DNA of 64,000 nucleotides. It comes from Arthrobacter sp. Leaf137. Its GTDB lineage: Bacteria > Actinomycetota > Actinomycetes > Actinomycetales > Micrococcaceae. Positions 8,040 through 18,939 of the stretch are shown piece by piece. Location of the stretch: contig NZ_LMOI01000022.1 in NCBI RefSeq assembly GCF_001423525.1, positions 124,001 through 188,000 on the forward strand, in the 5' to 3' direction. Below the pieces are notes generated by a model that was not told the origin of the DNA, did not search any database, and saw only the letters and a program-made list of their open reading frames with translations. Position 1 is the first letter of the stretch; each line of letters begins with the position of its first letter. The translations under genes were made by a program, and so were the position numbers.

Positions 8040-8056
8040 TTCTACTGCTTGTAGAA
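8040..8056. promoter_or_regulatory. TTCTAC-N5-GTAGAA inverted repeat
   Basis: A perfect 6-bp inverted repeat lies 10 bases upstream of the PPOX gene start and 27 bases after the bsaP stop. It could be an operator for the PPOX gene or a weak processing hairpin. Support is the palindrome and its place only. Confidence 0.3.
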
Positions 8057-8083
8057 AAGCGCTAGGGGGTGGTAGCTGAATTT

Positions 8084-8395
8084 TCACGGCTCACTGGCAG
8101 GGTAGGTGGTGACCCCATGCCGCGAGCAGGCAGCCCACCAGCCCAGCGGGGTGACCTGGACCTTCAGGCGGCGCGCGCAATGGCCGCAGAACCGCGGCGG
8201 TTCCAGGTGCAGCCTCGACGCGCACCGCAGGTGGGCGGACGACGGCGGAAGCGACCCGCCGTCGTCCGCGTCCTTTCTGCGGTGGCTGGCGTCGCCCGGG
8301 CTGCCTTCGCGGGCGTTCTCTTCGCGGGGCTGGCCGCAGTGGCCGCAGTACGGGCCCGCAGCATTGGGGGAGGCACCCGCCGGGAACGGGCTCAC
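8084..8395 (-). CDS. bsaP: Biotin synthase auxiliary protein BsaP
   Basis: A 103-residue Cys-rich protein whose GTG start overlaps the bioB TGA by four bases (GTGA), a classic coupling arrangement. Six cysteines: Cys17 and Cys20 (YCGHCG), Cys58, Cys70 and Cys73 (RFCGHC) and Cys90 (WWAACSRHG). This pattern and location match BsaP, a small actinobacterial protein reported in mycobacteria as needed for BioB function, probably through its iron-sulfur chemistry. The middle (about 25-55) is a charged, Gly/Ser-rich low-complexity insert. It is easily missed because a longer, unreal frame runs through it into bioB. Confidence 0.85.
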   Translation of the reverse strand: MSPFPAGASPNAAGPYCGHCGQPREENAREGSPGDASHRRKDADDGGSLPPSSAHLRCASRLHLEPPRFCGHCARRLKVQVTPLGWWAACSRHGVTTYPASEP

Positions 8396-9405
8396 AGGGT
8401 CTTCTGCAGTTCCCTGATGGGCATGTTGAGGTCCACCAGGAGGTTGAGGTCGGCGGTGGCGGGGCGGCCCAAGGTGGTGAGGTAGTTGCCCACGATGACC
8501 GCGTTGATGCCGCCCAGGAGCCCTTCGCGGGTGCCGAGGTCGCCAAGCGTGAGCTCGCGTCCGCCGGCGTAGCGGAGGACCGTTTTGGGCATGGCCAGGC
8601 GGAAGGCGGCGATGGCCCGGAGGGCATCCTTGCCGTCCATGATGCCCTGGTTTTCGAGCGGTGTTCCCGGCCGGGGGTTGAGGAAGTTCAGCGGCACTTC
8701 GTGCGGTTCCAGCGCAGCAAGCTGGGCGGCGAGTTCTGCCCGCTGCCCGAGTGATTCGCCCATTCCCAGGAGCGCCCCGCAGCACAGTTCCATGCCGGCA
8801 GCCTTCACCATGGCGCACGTCCCGAGCCGTTCCTCATAGGTGTGCGTGGTGACCACCTGCGGGAAGAAGCTGCGGGCGGTTTCGAGGTTGTGGTTGTAGC
8901 GGTGGACGCCCCAGCCGGCGAGCTGGTCCACCTGCCGTTGGGTGAGCATGCCCAGGGAACACGCAATGTTGATGTCCACTTCCTCGTTGATCCGGTCGAT
9001 GGCGAACTTGACCTGGTTCATCAGCTTGATGTCCGGGCCCCGCACGGCTGCCACAATGCAGAACTCCGTAGCACCGGTTGCCGCAGTTTCCTTGGCGGCT
9101 TTGACCAGTTCCGGGATGTCCAGCCAGACGCCGCGGACGGGGCTGTCAAAGAGTCCGGACTGGCTGCAGAAGTGGCAGTCTTCGGGGCAGCCACCCGTCT
9201 TAATGGAGACGATGCCTTCAACCTCCACGTCCTCGCCGCAATGCCGGAGGCGGACCCGGTGCGCCAGCTCCAAAGCCTGGGGGAGTGCTTCGTCCGGGAG
9301 GGTGAGGACCTCCACCAGCTGGTCTTCGGTGAGGCCCATGCCCCGCTCCAGGACCTGGGCGCGGGCCGTCTCCAGGATGGGCCAATTGTGGACGGTGGCA
9401 GTCAT
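8392..9405 (-). CDS. bioB: Biotin synthase
   Basis: Radical-SAM enzyme that inserts sulfur into dethiobiotin to make biotin, the last step of the pathway. The 337-residue protein is the expected length. The radical-SAM cluster motif CPEDCHFC gives Cys73, Cys77 and Cys80; the downstream YNHNLET and [11 protein letters not shown] blocks are typical of BioB. It is transcribed away from the NCS1 permease at 9621 and is followed, overlapping, by bsaP. No bioA, bioD or bioF gene is in the window, so earlier steps must be elsewhere or biotin precursors are imported. Confidence 0.95.
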   Translation of the reverse strand: MTATVHNWPILETARAQVLERGMGLTEDQLVEVLTLPDEALPQALELAHRVRLRHCGEDVEVEGIVSIKTGGCPEDCHFCSQSGLFDSPVRGVWLDIPELVKAAKETAATGATEFCIVAAVRGPDIKLMNQVKFAIDRINEEVDINIACSLGMLTQRQVDQLAGWGVHRYNHNLETARSFFPQVVTTHTYEERLGTCAMVKAAGMELCCGALLGMGESLGQRAELAAQLAALEPHEVPLNFLNPRPGTPLENQGIMDGKDALRAIAAFRLAMPKTVLRYAGGRELTLGDLGTREGLLGGINAVIVGNYLTTLGRPATADLNLLVDLNMPIRELQKTL

Positions 9406-9504
9406 GGGTGGTCCTTTGTCTCGCGGAACGTACCTTTCCGACGCTAGTTCCAGGGGCGCCGGCCGTTTTTGTGGGGTGGCAACAAGTAGCCGGGCCGCCC
9501 ATTG

Positions 9505-9521
9505 TTGACTGCTGAAGTCAA
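9505..9521. promoter_or_regulatory. TTGACT-N5-AGTCAA palindrome between bioB and permease
   Basis: A perfect 17-base palindrome with 6-bp arms lies 100 bases from the bioB start and 99 bases from the permease start, almost exactly midway in the divergent spacer. It could be a shared operator, for example for a TetR-type biotin regulator, but I know no match to a named consensus. TTGACT could alternatively be a -35 box. Confidence 0.35.
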
Positions 9522-9620
9522 GGCTTTACACCGCGGAAACAGGAACGTGATGGGACTGTCTTTTCGGGTGGATAGCGTCTCTCGCAGACCTCGAACTCCG
9601 AACGAAAGCGACACACGCCC

Positions 9621-11348
9621 ATGAGCCACGACTCAGAATCCACGCAACTGCTGGAGCCTGCCGCACCGCCCGGCGCCGCCGTCGTCGGCGGATCCACGGC
9701 GACTCCGACGGCGGGAAACGCCGCCGCGCTGAACGCCACCAAGGAAAGCCTGGAGGACTACACGCTGCGGTTCGCACCGCGGTCCTACCGCAAGTGGAGC
9801 GCAGGCGTGGTGGCCACGAGCGCGCTGGGCGGCATCGCCTACCTGGCGGACTTCTCCATCGGCGCGAACATCGGGATTTCCTATGGCACGGTGAACGCGA
9901 TCTTCGGCATCCTGGTGGCCGCCGTCATCATCTTCGCCACCGGCTTCCCGCTGGCCTATTACGCGGCCCGCTACAACATCGACCTGGACCTGATCACCCG
10001 CGGCTCCGGCTTCGGCTACTACGGATCCGTGGTCACCAACGTCATCTTTGCCACGTTCACGTTCATCTTCTTCGCGCTGGAGGGCTCCATCATGGCCCAG
10101 GGGCTGGAGCTGGGCCTGGGGATTCCGCAGTGGCTGGGGTACGCGGCGTCCACCGTGATCATCATTCCGCTGGTGATCTACGGGATGAACACCCTGGCCA
10201 AGCTGCACGTGTGGACCACCCCGCTCTGGCTGCTCCTGATGGTGGTTCCGGTGGGATACCTGCTGGTTTCGCATCCGGAGAGCATCGACAGCTTCTTTGC
10301 ATACACCGGCGAGTCCGGCGACGGCGGTCCGAACCTGGCCTCCGTGATGCTGGCCGCCGGCGTGTGCCTGTCCCTGATGGCGCAGATCGCCGAGCAGATC
10401 GACTACCTCCGGTTCATGCCGCCGCGCACCGATGCCAACCGGAGCGCCTGGTGGAGGGCCGTGATCCTGGCCGGACCCGGCTGGGTCATTTTCGGGGCCA
10501 TCAAACAGATCGTGGGCCTCTTCATCGCCATCTACCTCATCGCCACGCTGGACCCCGCGGCGTCTGCCACGGCCAACGAGCCCGTGCACCAGTTCCTGGG
10601 CGTGTACCAGGAGATGATGCCGGCATGGCTGGCGATGACCCTGGCCGTGGTGCTGGTGGTCATTTCGCAGATCAAAATCAACGTCACCAACGCCTACTCC
10701 GGCTCGCTGGCGTGGACCAACAGCTTTACCCGCATCACCAAGACCTACCCCGGCCGGATGGTGTTCGTAGTGGTGAACCTGCTCATCGCCCTGGTTCTGA
10801 TGGAAGCCAACATGTTCGACTTCCTCAACACCATTCTCGGCTTCTACGCCAACTGCGCCATGGCCTGGGTGGTCACGGTTGCCTCCGATATCGCCATCAA
10901 CAAGTACCTGCTCAAGATCTCCCCGAAGGTGCCCGAGTTCCGCCGCGGCATGCTCTACGCCGTGAACCCGGTGGGGTTTGTATCGATGCTGGTGTCCGCG
11001 GGCGTTTCCATCGCTGTGTTCTTCGGTGCATTTGGGTCCGGCATCCAGCCGTATTCGCCGATCTTCGCTGTCGGCCTGGCGCTGGTGCTGCCGCCGGCGC
11101 TCGCGGTCCTGACCCGCGGCCGGTACTACCTCCGCCGCACGGACGACGGCATCGACCTGCCCATGTTCGACGCCGACGGCAACCCCAGCGACGCGAAACT
11201 CACCTGCCACGTGACGGGGCTGGAGTTCGAGCGTCCGGACATGGTGCGTTCGGCACAGGACGCGCCCGACGGCGGCCCGCAGTACGTTTCCTCGCTCGCC
11301 TTGTCCACGGACAAGACCGGGGAGTTGGTGCTTCCGGCGCAGAAGTAG
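9621..11348 (+). CDS. NCS1-family permease (cytosine/purine/allantoin type)
   Basis: 575 residues with about twelve hydrophobic segments between residues 55 and 500. The N-terminus (1-45) is a hydrophilic Ala/Thr/Pro-rich tail. NCS1 features include SIGANIGISYG, ITRGSGFGYYGS and INVTNAYSGSLAWTN. The family carries nucleobases, hydantoins, allantoin or vitamins such as thiamine/pyridoxine precursors with H+ or Na+. An unusual cytoplasmic C-terminal tail (about 505-575) contains a CHVTG segment. The divergent partner is bioB, which raises the possibility of vitamin-related transport, but this is inference only. Substrate unknown. Confidence 0.82.
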   Translation: MSHDSESTQLLEPAAPPGAAVVGGSTATPTAGNAAALNATKESLEDYTLRFAPRSYRKWSAGVVATSALGGIAYLADFSIGANIGISYGTVNAIFGILVAAVIIFATGFPLAYYAARYNIDLDLITRGSGFGYYGSVVTNVIFATFTFIFFALEGSIMAQGLELGLGIPQWLGYAASTVIIIPLVIYGMNTLAKLHVWTTPLWLLLMVVPVGYLLVSHPESIDSFFAYTGESGDGGPNLASVMLAAGVCLSLMAQIAEQIDYLRFMPPRTDANRSAWWRAVILAGPGWVIFGAIKQIVGLFIAIYLIATLDPAASATANEPVHQFLGVYQEMMPAWLAMTLAVVLVVISQIKINVTNAYSGSLAWTNSFTRITKTYPGRMVFVVVNLLIALVLMEANMFDFLNTILGFYANCAMAWVVTVASDIAINKYLLKISPKVPEFRRGMLYAVNPVGFVSMLVSAGVSIAVFFGAFGSGIQPYSPIFAVGLALVLPPALAVLTRGRYYLRRTDDGIDLPMFDADGNPSDAKLTCHVTGLEFERPDMVRSAQDAPDGGPQYVSSLALSTDKTGELVLPAQK

Positions 11349-11387
11349 CCGTTCTGGAGCTCTGTGGCTGGAGCTGTTGCAGTGGGG

Positions 11388-11416
11388 GAAGCCGGTGCCT
11401 GGGGGCGCCGGCTTTC
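11388..11416 (+). terminator. GC hairpin after the permease gene
   Basis: Arms AAGCCGG (11389-11395) and CCGGCTT (11408-11414), followed by TTCTCC, 40 bases past the permease stop. A reasonable intrinsic terminator, though the T-run is short. Confidence 0.5.
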
Positions 11417-11564
11417 TCCATGTGACTTCCGCGCGGCCCGGAGCGGTGGTAAAACCGGAGTCGGAAGCCTGTGGATAACTCTTATCGCCAAGATGTGACC
11501 TGGGCTACCCTTGAATCACTGTCCGGAGCAAGCCGTCTTGAAACTACTGGGGGAACAGCGGCCC

Positions 11565-12224
11565 ATGACCTCGCGCAACGTTCGTACGACCTTTGGCCCT
11601 CGGTCCGGCGCGGCTGTTCTTGCGGTTGCCGGAACGCTTCTGATGGCTGGCTGCTCCGGCGGAGCCCCTGCCGATCCGGGGACCGGTTCGCCAACGCCAT
11701 CCCAGTCGGCGTCTCCCAGCGTCCCGCCCACTCCTACTCCCACTCCCAGCGCCGTCTACAAGCCCGCCGACGCATCCGGGCCCGCCCAGAACGTCCCTGT
11801 TCCGGTGCTTCCGGAAGTGGCGAAAACGGAGACGAAGGAAGGTGCAGAAGCTTTCACAAAATACTGGTTCGAGGTCTTGGACTATTCGTATCAAACAGGT
11901 GATGTCTCCAACCTGCAGAAGATGACTTCCCCGAACTGTGATTACTGCTCGAAGTTGACCGATTCTGTAACGACGAACTATCAAGGTGGCCGCTGGCTTG
12001 CAGGTGGAAAATTCACTACGCCGGCCGTCTCGACAACGTTCGAAAAAGCGTCGGATGGCAACTTCCAAGTCATTTTGCAGGTGCTTCAGACTCCGATCAA
12101 TTACTACGAATCTGCTGGCAAAGAGTTCCGAAGTGCTAGCAAGGGCTCCAACACAGGGAACGTTCTACTAGTGACTTTTGAAGGCGGCGCCTGGCACGCG
12201 AACGATCTGCACCCCATTCGCTGA
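11565..12224 (+). CDS. DUF6318-family lipoprotein
   Basis: 219 residues from ATG 11565, chosen because the signal peptide then has normal length. Lipobox LMAGC gives lipidated Cys30; a Pro/Ser/Thr-rich spacer follows (about 33-65). The folded part begins near AFTKYWFEVLDYSYQTGD and contains a close Cys pair (NCDYC) that could form a disulfide. This pattern fits DUF6318, common in Arthrobacter relatives and without known function. The 3' half is visibly less GC-rich than its neighbours. The stop overlaps the ATG of the next gene by one base (TGATG), so the two are translated together. Confidence 0.75.
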   Translation: MTSRNVRTTFGPRSGAAVLAVAGTLLMAGCSGGAPADPGTGSPTPSQSASPSVPPTPTPTPSAVYKPADASGPAQNVPVPVLPEVAKTETKEGAEAFTKYWFEVLDYSYQTGDVSNLQKMTSPNCDYCSKLTDSVTTNYQGGRWLAGGKFTTPAVSTTFEKASDGNFQVILQVLQTPINYYESAGKEFRSASKGSNTGNVLLVTFEGGAWHANDLHPIR

Positions 12225-13147
12225 TGAGTGGAGTTCGGCGGTTGCCCTTCACGACCCTGTTGCTTTTTGTGATCTTCTCAATGCTCGTGCCTGCATCGCC
12301 AGGGGTCGCCGATGACGGAGTGGAAGCGGATTTTGGGGAAGTAGGTATTGACGTTGACGGTTGGACTTTGGATCCCGGTACGGGGACCTTGGTTCCACCA
12401 GGGCAAAGTGCCGTCAGTTCAGATCCCAACGAGTACAAATACGAACTTCAGTGCCACCTCGGCGGGGGAGATTTCGACACGCCGTGCCTGGCCCGCCAGT
12501 TGGAATGCAAGAACGGCCCGGACGGCGAAGAAGGCATCCCTGTCATGTGGCTTTCCCGTCCCCGTGGCGTTCCGGGAGCCGTGTGGGCGCCACATTCCGG
12601 CCCTACCTGCCTTTACGACGCCAGGCCTGAGGACCTGCTGCCACGGATCGCGGCGGACATCCAGCGGGAGTTCCAAAACCTGCCAGTGAGCGCCGGATCG
12701 GTCACCGCCCAGCCGAGTCCCCACACGCTCCGCGGGGCTGAAACCAACTTCTACGCGGAGTCCGTGGAGCAGCAGTTCGACATCACCATGTTCGGCCAGC
12801 AAGTCCACGTGGTCGCCACCCCGGTGCAATACACGTGGAACTACGGCGACGGCACTGTGTTCGGCCCGCAACCCTCAATGGGCGGACCGCTGCCGCAGGA
12901 CCGGTGGGGTGAGAAGACCCGGACCAGCCACGTCTACGGGGCCACCGGTGATTTCCAGGTAGTGCTGACTACGTCGTTCCAGGGAACTTACTCCGTCAAT
13001 AACGGCCCCGCCCTGCCGATTCCCGGCCAAGGTCAGTTCAGCGCCCCGCCGCAGACCATCAGCGTCTGGCGGTCCCTCACCCGGAACTACGCGGACGACT
13101 GCAACACCAACTCACAAGGACAAGGCTGCCCCGGCACGGCCCGCTGA
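12224..13147 (+). CDS. Secreted PKD-domain-like protein
   Basis: 307 residues with a signal peptide (hydrophobic about 10-24, cleavage near PGVAD). The mature part has paired cysteines (CHLGGGDFDTPC) and, in the C-terminal half, YTWNYGDGTVFGP and TSHVYGATGDFQVVLTT. Those two segments are the typical WDFGDG and HTY...GxYTV signatures of a PKD beta-sandwich. It is translationally coupled to the DUF6318 lipoprotein gene, so the pair probably works together at the cell surface. No enzyme motif is seen and the role is unknown. Confidence 0.72.
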   Translation: MSGVRRLPFTTLLLFVIFSMLVPASPGVADDGVEADFGEVGIDVDGWTLDPGTGTLVPPGQSAVSSDPNEYKYELQCHLGGGDFDTPCLARQLECKNGPDGEEGIPVMWLSRPRGVPGAVWAPHSGPTCLYDARPEDLLPRIAADIQREFQNLPVSAGSVTAQPSPHTLRGAETNFYAESVEQQFDITMFGQQVHVVATPVQYTWNYGDGTVFGPQPSMGGPLPQDRWGEKTRTSHVYGATGDFQVVLTTSFQGTYSVNNGPALPIPGQGQFSAPPQTISVWRSLTRNYADDCNTNSQGQGCPGTAR

Positions 13148-13291
13148 ACCACAGTCCAGGCAGTGCCGAAATCGCCCCGTTCCGCAGCGGCGGGGGACAG
13201 TTGTCCTGTGATTCACCTCGCATCCGGAATAGTTGCATGCGCTTCTTAGTTGGCAGAAGTAGTAAGCCTTCAGCCCCCGAAAGGAACGCGC

Positions 13292-14371
13292 ATGCTGTTT
13301 TCCACCCTCACTCTCGGTGAACTTGAGCTCCCCAACCGTCTGGTCATGGCGCCACTGACGCGCGTCCGCTCCGGCGAGGCAGGCGTCCCCGGGCCGCTCG
13401 TCGTCGAGCATTACCGCCAGCGCGCCTCGCTCGGCCTGATCGTCAGCGAAGGAACCCACCCGAGCGCCGGTGCACGCTCGTACGCCGGTCAGCCCGGGAT
13501 CTTCACCCCCGAGCAGGTCGCAGGCTGGAAGAAAGTCACGGACGCAGTTCACGCCGAGGGCGGCCGGATGTTCGCCCAGATCATGCACGGCGGGCGCGTC
13601 TCGCACCAGGACATCACGGGTGGGGCGGAAATCGTAGCGCCGAGCGCCGTTGCCGTGGAAGGAACTGTCCACACGCCGGCAGGCAAGCAGCCTTACCCGG
13701 TGCCACGTGCCCTGGACACTGACGAACTGCCTATGGTCATCCAGGAATTCGTCAACGCCTCGCTGAACGCCATTGAGGCCGGATTCGACGGCGTTGAGCT
13801 GCACTCCGCCAACGGCTACCTCCTGCATGAGTTCCTGGCCCCGAACTCCAACGTCCGCACTGACAGCTACGGCGGTTCACCCGAAAACCGCGCCCGCTTC
13901 GTCATCGAGACTGTGAACGCCGTTGTGGCAGCTGTCGGTGCCAACCGCGTGGGCATCCGCATTTCGCCCGAGCACAACGTCCAGGGCATCGCCGAGACGG
14001 ACGCGGCAGATGTCCGCGCCACCTACGAAGTGCTCGTGGACAGCATCGCCCCGCTCAACCTCGCCTACCTCAGCGTCCTCCACCACGAGCCCACCGGCCA
14101 GCTGGTCCAGGACCTCCGTGCACGATTCGGCGGCCCCTTCCTGGTGAACACCGGCTTCGGCGTGGTGACCACGCGGGAAGAGGCGGTAAGCCTCGTGGCC
14201 GACGGCCATGCAGACGCAGTGGTGGTGGGACGGCCCGCCATCGCCAACCCGGACCTCGCGCGGCGCTGGAAGGAAAGCCTGCCGCTCAACGAGCCGGACG
14301 CCAGCACGTTCTACAGCACTGGTGCAGAAGGCTACACGGACTACCCCGTGTACCAGGACAGCAACTCGTAG
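13292..14371 (+). CDS. Old yellow enzyme-family alkene reductase
   Basis: 359-residue FMN-dependent NAD(P)H oxidoreductase of the OYE family, which reduces activated C=C bonds and nitro/nitrate ester compounds. Start ATG 13292 follows a good AAAGGA site. Key features: MAPLTR (19-24), MHGGRVSH (98-105), substrate-binding His171/Asn174 and Tyr176 in HSANGYLLHEF, then RTDSYGGS, and a C-terminal phosphate-binding VVVGRPAIANPDL. These place it with NemA/xenobiotic reductase-type members. It is followed by a strong terminator and is probably a single-gene unit. The physiological substrate is unknown. Confidence 0.92.
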   Translation: MLFSTLTLGELELPNRLVMAPLTRVRSGEAGVPGPLVVEHYRQRASLGLIVSEGTHPSAGARSYAGQPGIFTPEQVAGWKKVTDAVHAEGGRMFAQIMHGGRVSHQDITGGAEIVAPSAVAVEGTVHTPAGKQPYPVPRALDTDELPMVIQEFVNASLNAIEAGFDGVELHSANGYLLHEFLAPNSNVRTDSYGGSPENRARFVIETVNAVVAAVGANRVGIRISPEHNVQGIAETDAADVRATYEVLVDSIAPLNLAYLSVLHHEPTGQLVQDLRARFGGPFLVNTGFGVVTTREEAVSLVADGHADAVVVGRPAIANPDLARRWKESLPLNEPDASTFYSTGAEGYTDYPVYQDSNS

Positions 14372-14393
14372 CAGCAGAACGGCCACATGCGAT

Positions 14394-14425
14394 GAGGGCG
14401 GCACCCACAATTGGGTGCCGCCCTC
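14394..14425 (+). terminator. 14-bp perfect hairpin after alkene reductase
   Basis: Arms 14394-14407 and 14412-14425 are exact complements around a CAAT loop, followed by TTCTGCTG, 22 bases after the stop codon. It is strong enough to serve as terminator and could work in both directions. Confidence 0.75.
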
Positions 14426-14608
14426 TTCTGCTGCTGCACGGTGTGCTGTCCCGGCAGCGAAAAACCGGAAGCCATCCGACGACCCCCGGCCTACTCGGAT
14501 TTTTGGCCCGCCGGACCCCTGTGGAAGCCGGCGGTGATCAGATGCTACTCCAACGATTTGACTTTTACCAGACCTTCTTCGGCCTCGAAACAAGTGCAGC
14601 TTCCCGGG

Positions 14609-14905
14609 CTACAGAAGAGCCTCGCGGCCCGTTCCTTCCGTCATTACGAGCCTGTCGTCCTGGATGGAGACAAGCACGCTTTTAGGCTTTCCGCTCACCT
14701 TCGTGATCGCTTTCAGCCCGCGGTTGGTCACTTCGACGCCGACTTGGGATCCCTTCGCCGGCAGCTCCACGGAGACCTCAGAGGCAATGCCGAGGATGGG
14801 ATTGGTGGATACATCCACGTCACGCCACACCTGTTTGCCGTTGACCGTCAGGGTGATGTTGGCCTCCTCGAACCCTTCCTGAAACACAATCAGCAGTTCT
14901 TTCAT
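14609..14905 (-). CDS. Conserved-looking small hypothetical protein
   Basis: 98 residues from ATG 14905, preceded by GAGGAAGAGG; an upstream ATG at 14950 would add 15 residues. The protein has alternating beta-strand-like segments (ELLIVFQEGFEEANITLTVNG; SVELPAKGSQ; KSVLVSIQDD) and no Cys. It begins with a charged/hydrophobic pattern but no signal peptide or membrane segment. The start has a good ribosome site and the composition is protein-like, so I judge it real. I do not recognise the family. It is divergent from tex. Confidence 0.55.
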   Translation of the reverse strand: MKELLIVFQEGFEEANITLTVNGKQVWRDVDVSTNPILGIASEVSVELPAKGSQVGVEVTNRGLKAITKVSGKPKSVLVSIQDDRLVMTEGTGREALL

Positions 14906-15090
14906 GGCGGCCTCTTCCTCGAGCATTGATGGCCTAAGACGGCATATCAACTACAGCACTTCGCAGACGGGAGTGGAATACCCTTACCGGCCGCGCGGCC
15001 CGGCGCATGCCCCCGGACGCGCAATCTGAGGAAGCGCGCTGGCTCCTGCCGCCGGTGGAGCGCAACTGGCGGGTAAGGCAAGATGTTCTG

Positions 15091-17583
<2,493 letters not shown>

Positions 17584-17664
17584 GGGGGGCCTCACGGGGC
17601 TGCCGGACCGGGCCGGTGGAACGGTGGGGTTTCGGGCGGGGCAGCTTTCTGCAAGGGTGGGGCC

Positions 17665-18015
17665 ATGACCTTTTTCCTGGAGTACACGATCCCTGCCGCA
17701 TCCAGCGACGCCGAGTTTGAGTTTCCCCACGATGAGATCAATTCCGGCACCACTATTCCGCTGGCCCAGACCGGCGCCGGAGTGGTCCATTCCTCGGAAC
17801 TTCCCGCACGCACCAGCATCGTGGGAGCCACGGTCCCCGAGGCGAAACTTGAGGCTGAGCAACTGATCTCGCACAGCCGCGCCTCGGAAGCCGCCCTGTA
17901 CTTTGATCCCTCTGAGTCGCTCGGGACTGGCGTTGGCACGCTCGTTGCCACCTTCACCGACAGCAAGGGCTGGCAGGACACCCCCGGGGAGGATCCGCAG
18001 GGCCGTACCTTTTAG
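17665..18015 (+). CDS. Small hypothetical protein
   Basis: 116 residues starting MTFFLEYTIPAASS. It is acidic, with no Cys, signal peptide or membrane segment. The region from PARTSIVGATVPEAKLEAEQLI to the end reads like an alpha/beta domain. It begins 81 bases after tex and may be read from the tex promoter. I do not recognise a family, and the ribosome site (AAGGGTGGGG) is moderate. Confidence 0.55.
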   Translation: MTFFLEYTIPAASSDAEFEFPHDEINSGTTIPLAQTGAGVVHSSELPARTSIVGATVPEAKLEAEQLISHSRASEAALYFDPSESLGTGVGTLVATFTDSKGWQDTPGEDPQGRTF

Positions 18016-18019
18016 CGGA

Positions 18020-18866
18020 TCATCCCGGACGCCGGCTCCCCAGCAGGCGCGGCTTGCCGAACCTTGTCTGCACCCCGGGTGAGTAGAGGACGGACTCCGG
18101 CGGTCCTTCGGCCGTGATCCCCGCAGACTCAACCAGCCCGTCCGCGAGCGTATGGACATCTGCCTCAAAAAGGGGCCAGGGGCTGTGCGTATTGGGAATG
18201 AAGGCGGTCCGGCCGAAGAAGCGGCCCATGCATGCCGAACCGCGCCGTCAGGAAGACGGACAACGGGTCTGCCGCCGCCGCGCCGAGGCGGGGAACAACC
18301 GTAAAATCGCTGCCGGCCCCTGTGCCGCCGAAGCGGCGTACCGAGTAGCCCACCGGGGCGGCCCCGCCGTCCGATACCGTGGTTCCGGCCGCCGACCAGG
18401 TCTTCTGCAGCCCACCAACCCCCAAAGGGAAGGCCGGCCAGCGCCGGATCTTTGACCAGACGTAAGGAATGCCCACTGCCCGGGTGGCCATCACCACCGG
18501 CAGTCGGTTGGCGTCCAGGCTCAGGAACACCACGCCGCGCGTCCCGTCGGGCGCACGTGAATAGAGTCGGACGTTGACCTCGTTGAAGCTCCCCAGGTAC
18601 GGGATGCCGGGCCCGCGCCCCAGCCCGGCATGTTCCATCCGGAATCCGATCAGCCCCACCCAGGAACTGCCGTCAAAGACGTCCGGCCGGACGCCCGCCG
18701 GCATGAACCGCGCCGCCACGGACACATCGATGCGCCAGTGCAGGAAAACGGCGTCCAGCCAGCGCTGGGAGGAGAGCACCGGGGCGGGCAGCCCCGGCGG
18801 GTTGGGCCACTGGTCATCCGCAGGCCGCACTGTAAGCGGACCACCGCCCGGAGGTGGAACAGTCAT
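18020..18866 (-). pseudogene. DUF2071 (YqjF-like) gene with a one-base frameshift
   Basis: The first 213 or so codons from ATG 18866 encode a DUF2071 protein (LDAVFLHWRIDVSVAARFMPAG..., LTARFGMHG). The frame then shifts at about 18225-18227, in a GGG run on the coding strand. The continuing frame gives RFFGRTAFIPNTH, WPLFEADV and ESVLYSPGVQTRFG, exactly the expected C-terminus, ending at 18020. Removing one G restores one protein of about 281 residues. Without repair the product ends near 18165 with about 20 wrong residues. Either a recent natural frameshift or a sequencing error. Confidence 0.8.
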
Positions 18867-18939
18867 GGCTGAAGCCTAAACTGCGCAGGGGCACAGAACA
18901 CCGCCGACTCGAACTCCGCACCGGTCTCCACCCAGCCGC

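Noticed and set aside
8084-8818. Long minus-strand frame through bioB into bsaP
   Set aside because: The part upstream of 8395 is bioB in the wrong phase. Only the last 312 bases, from the overlapping GTG, are real (bsaP).
9633-11210. 525-codon frame opposite the NCS1 permease
   Set aside because: His/Gly/Arg-rich, typical antisense of hydrophobic codons. The permease is clear.
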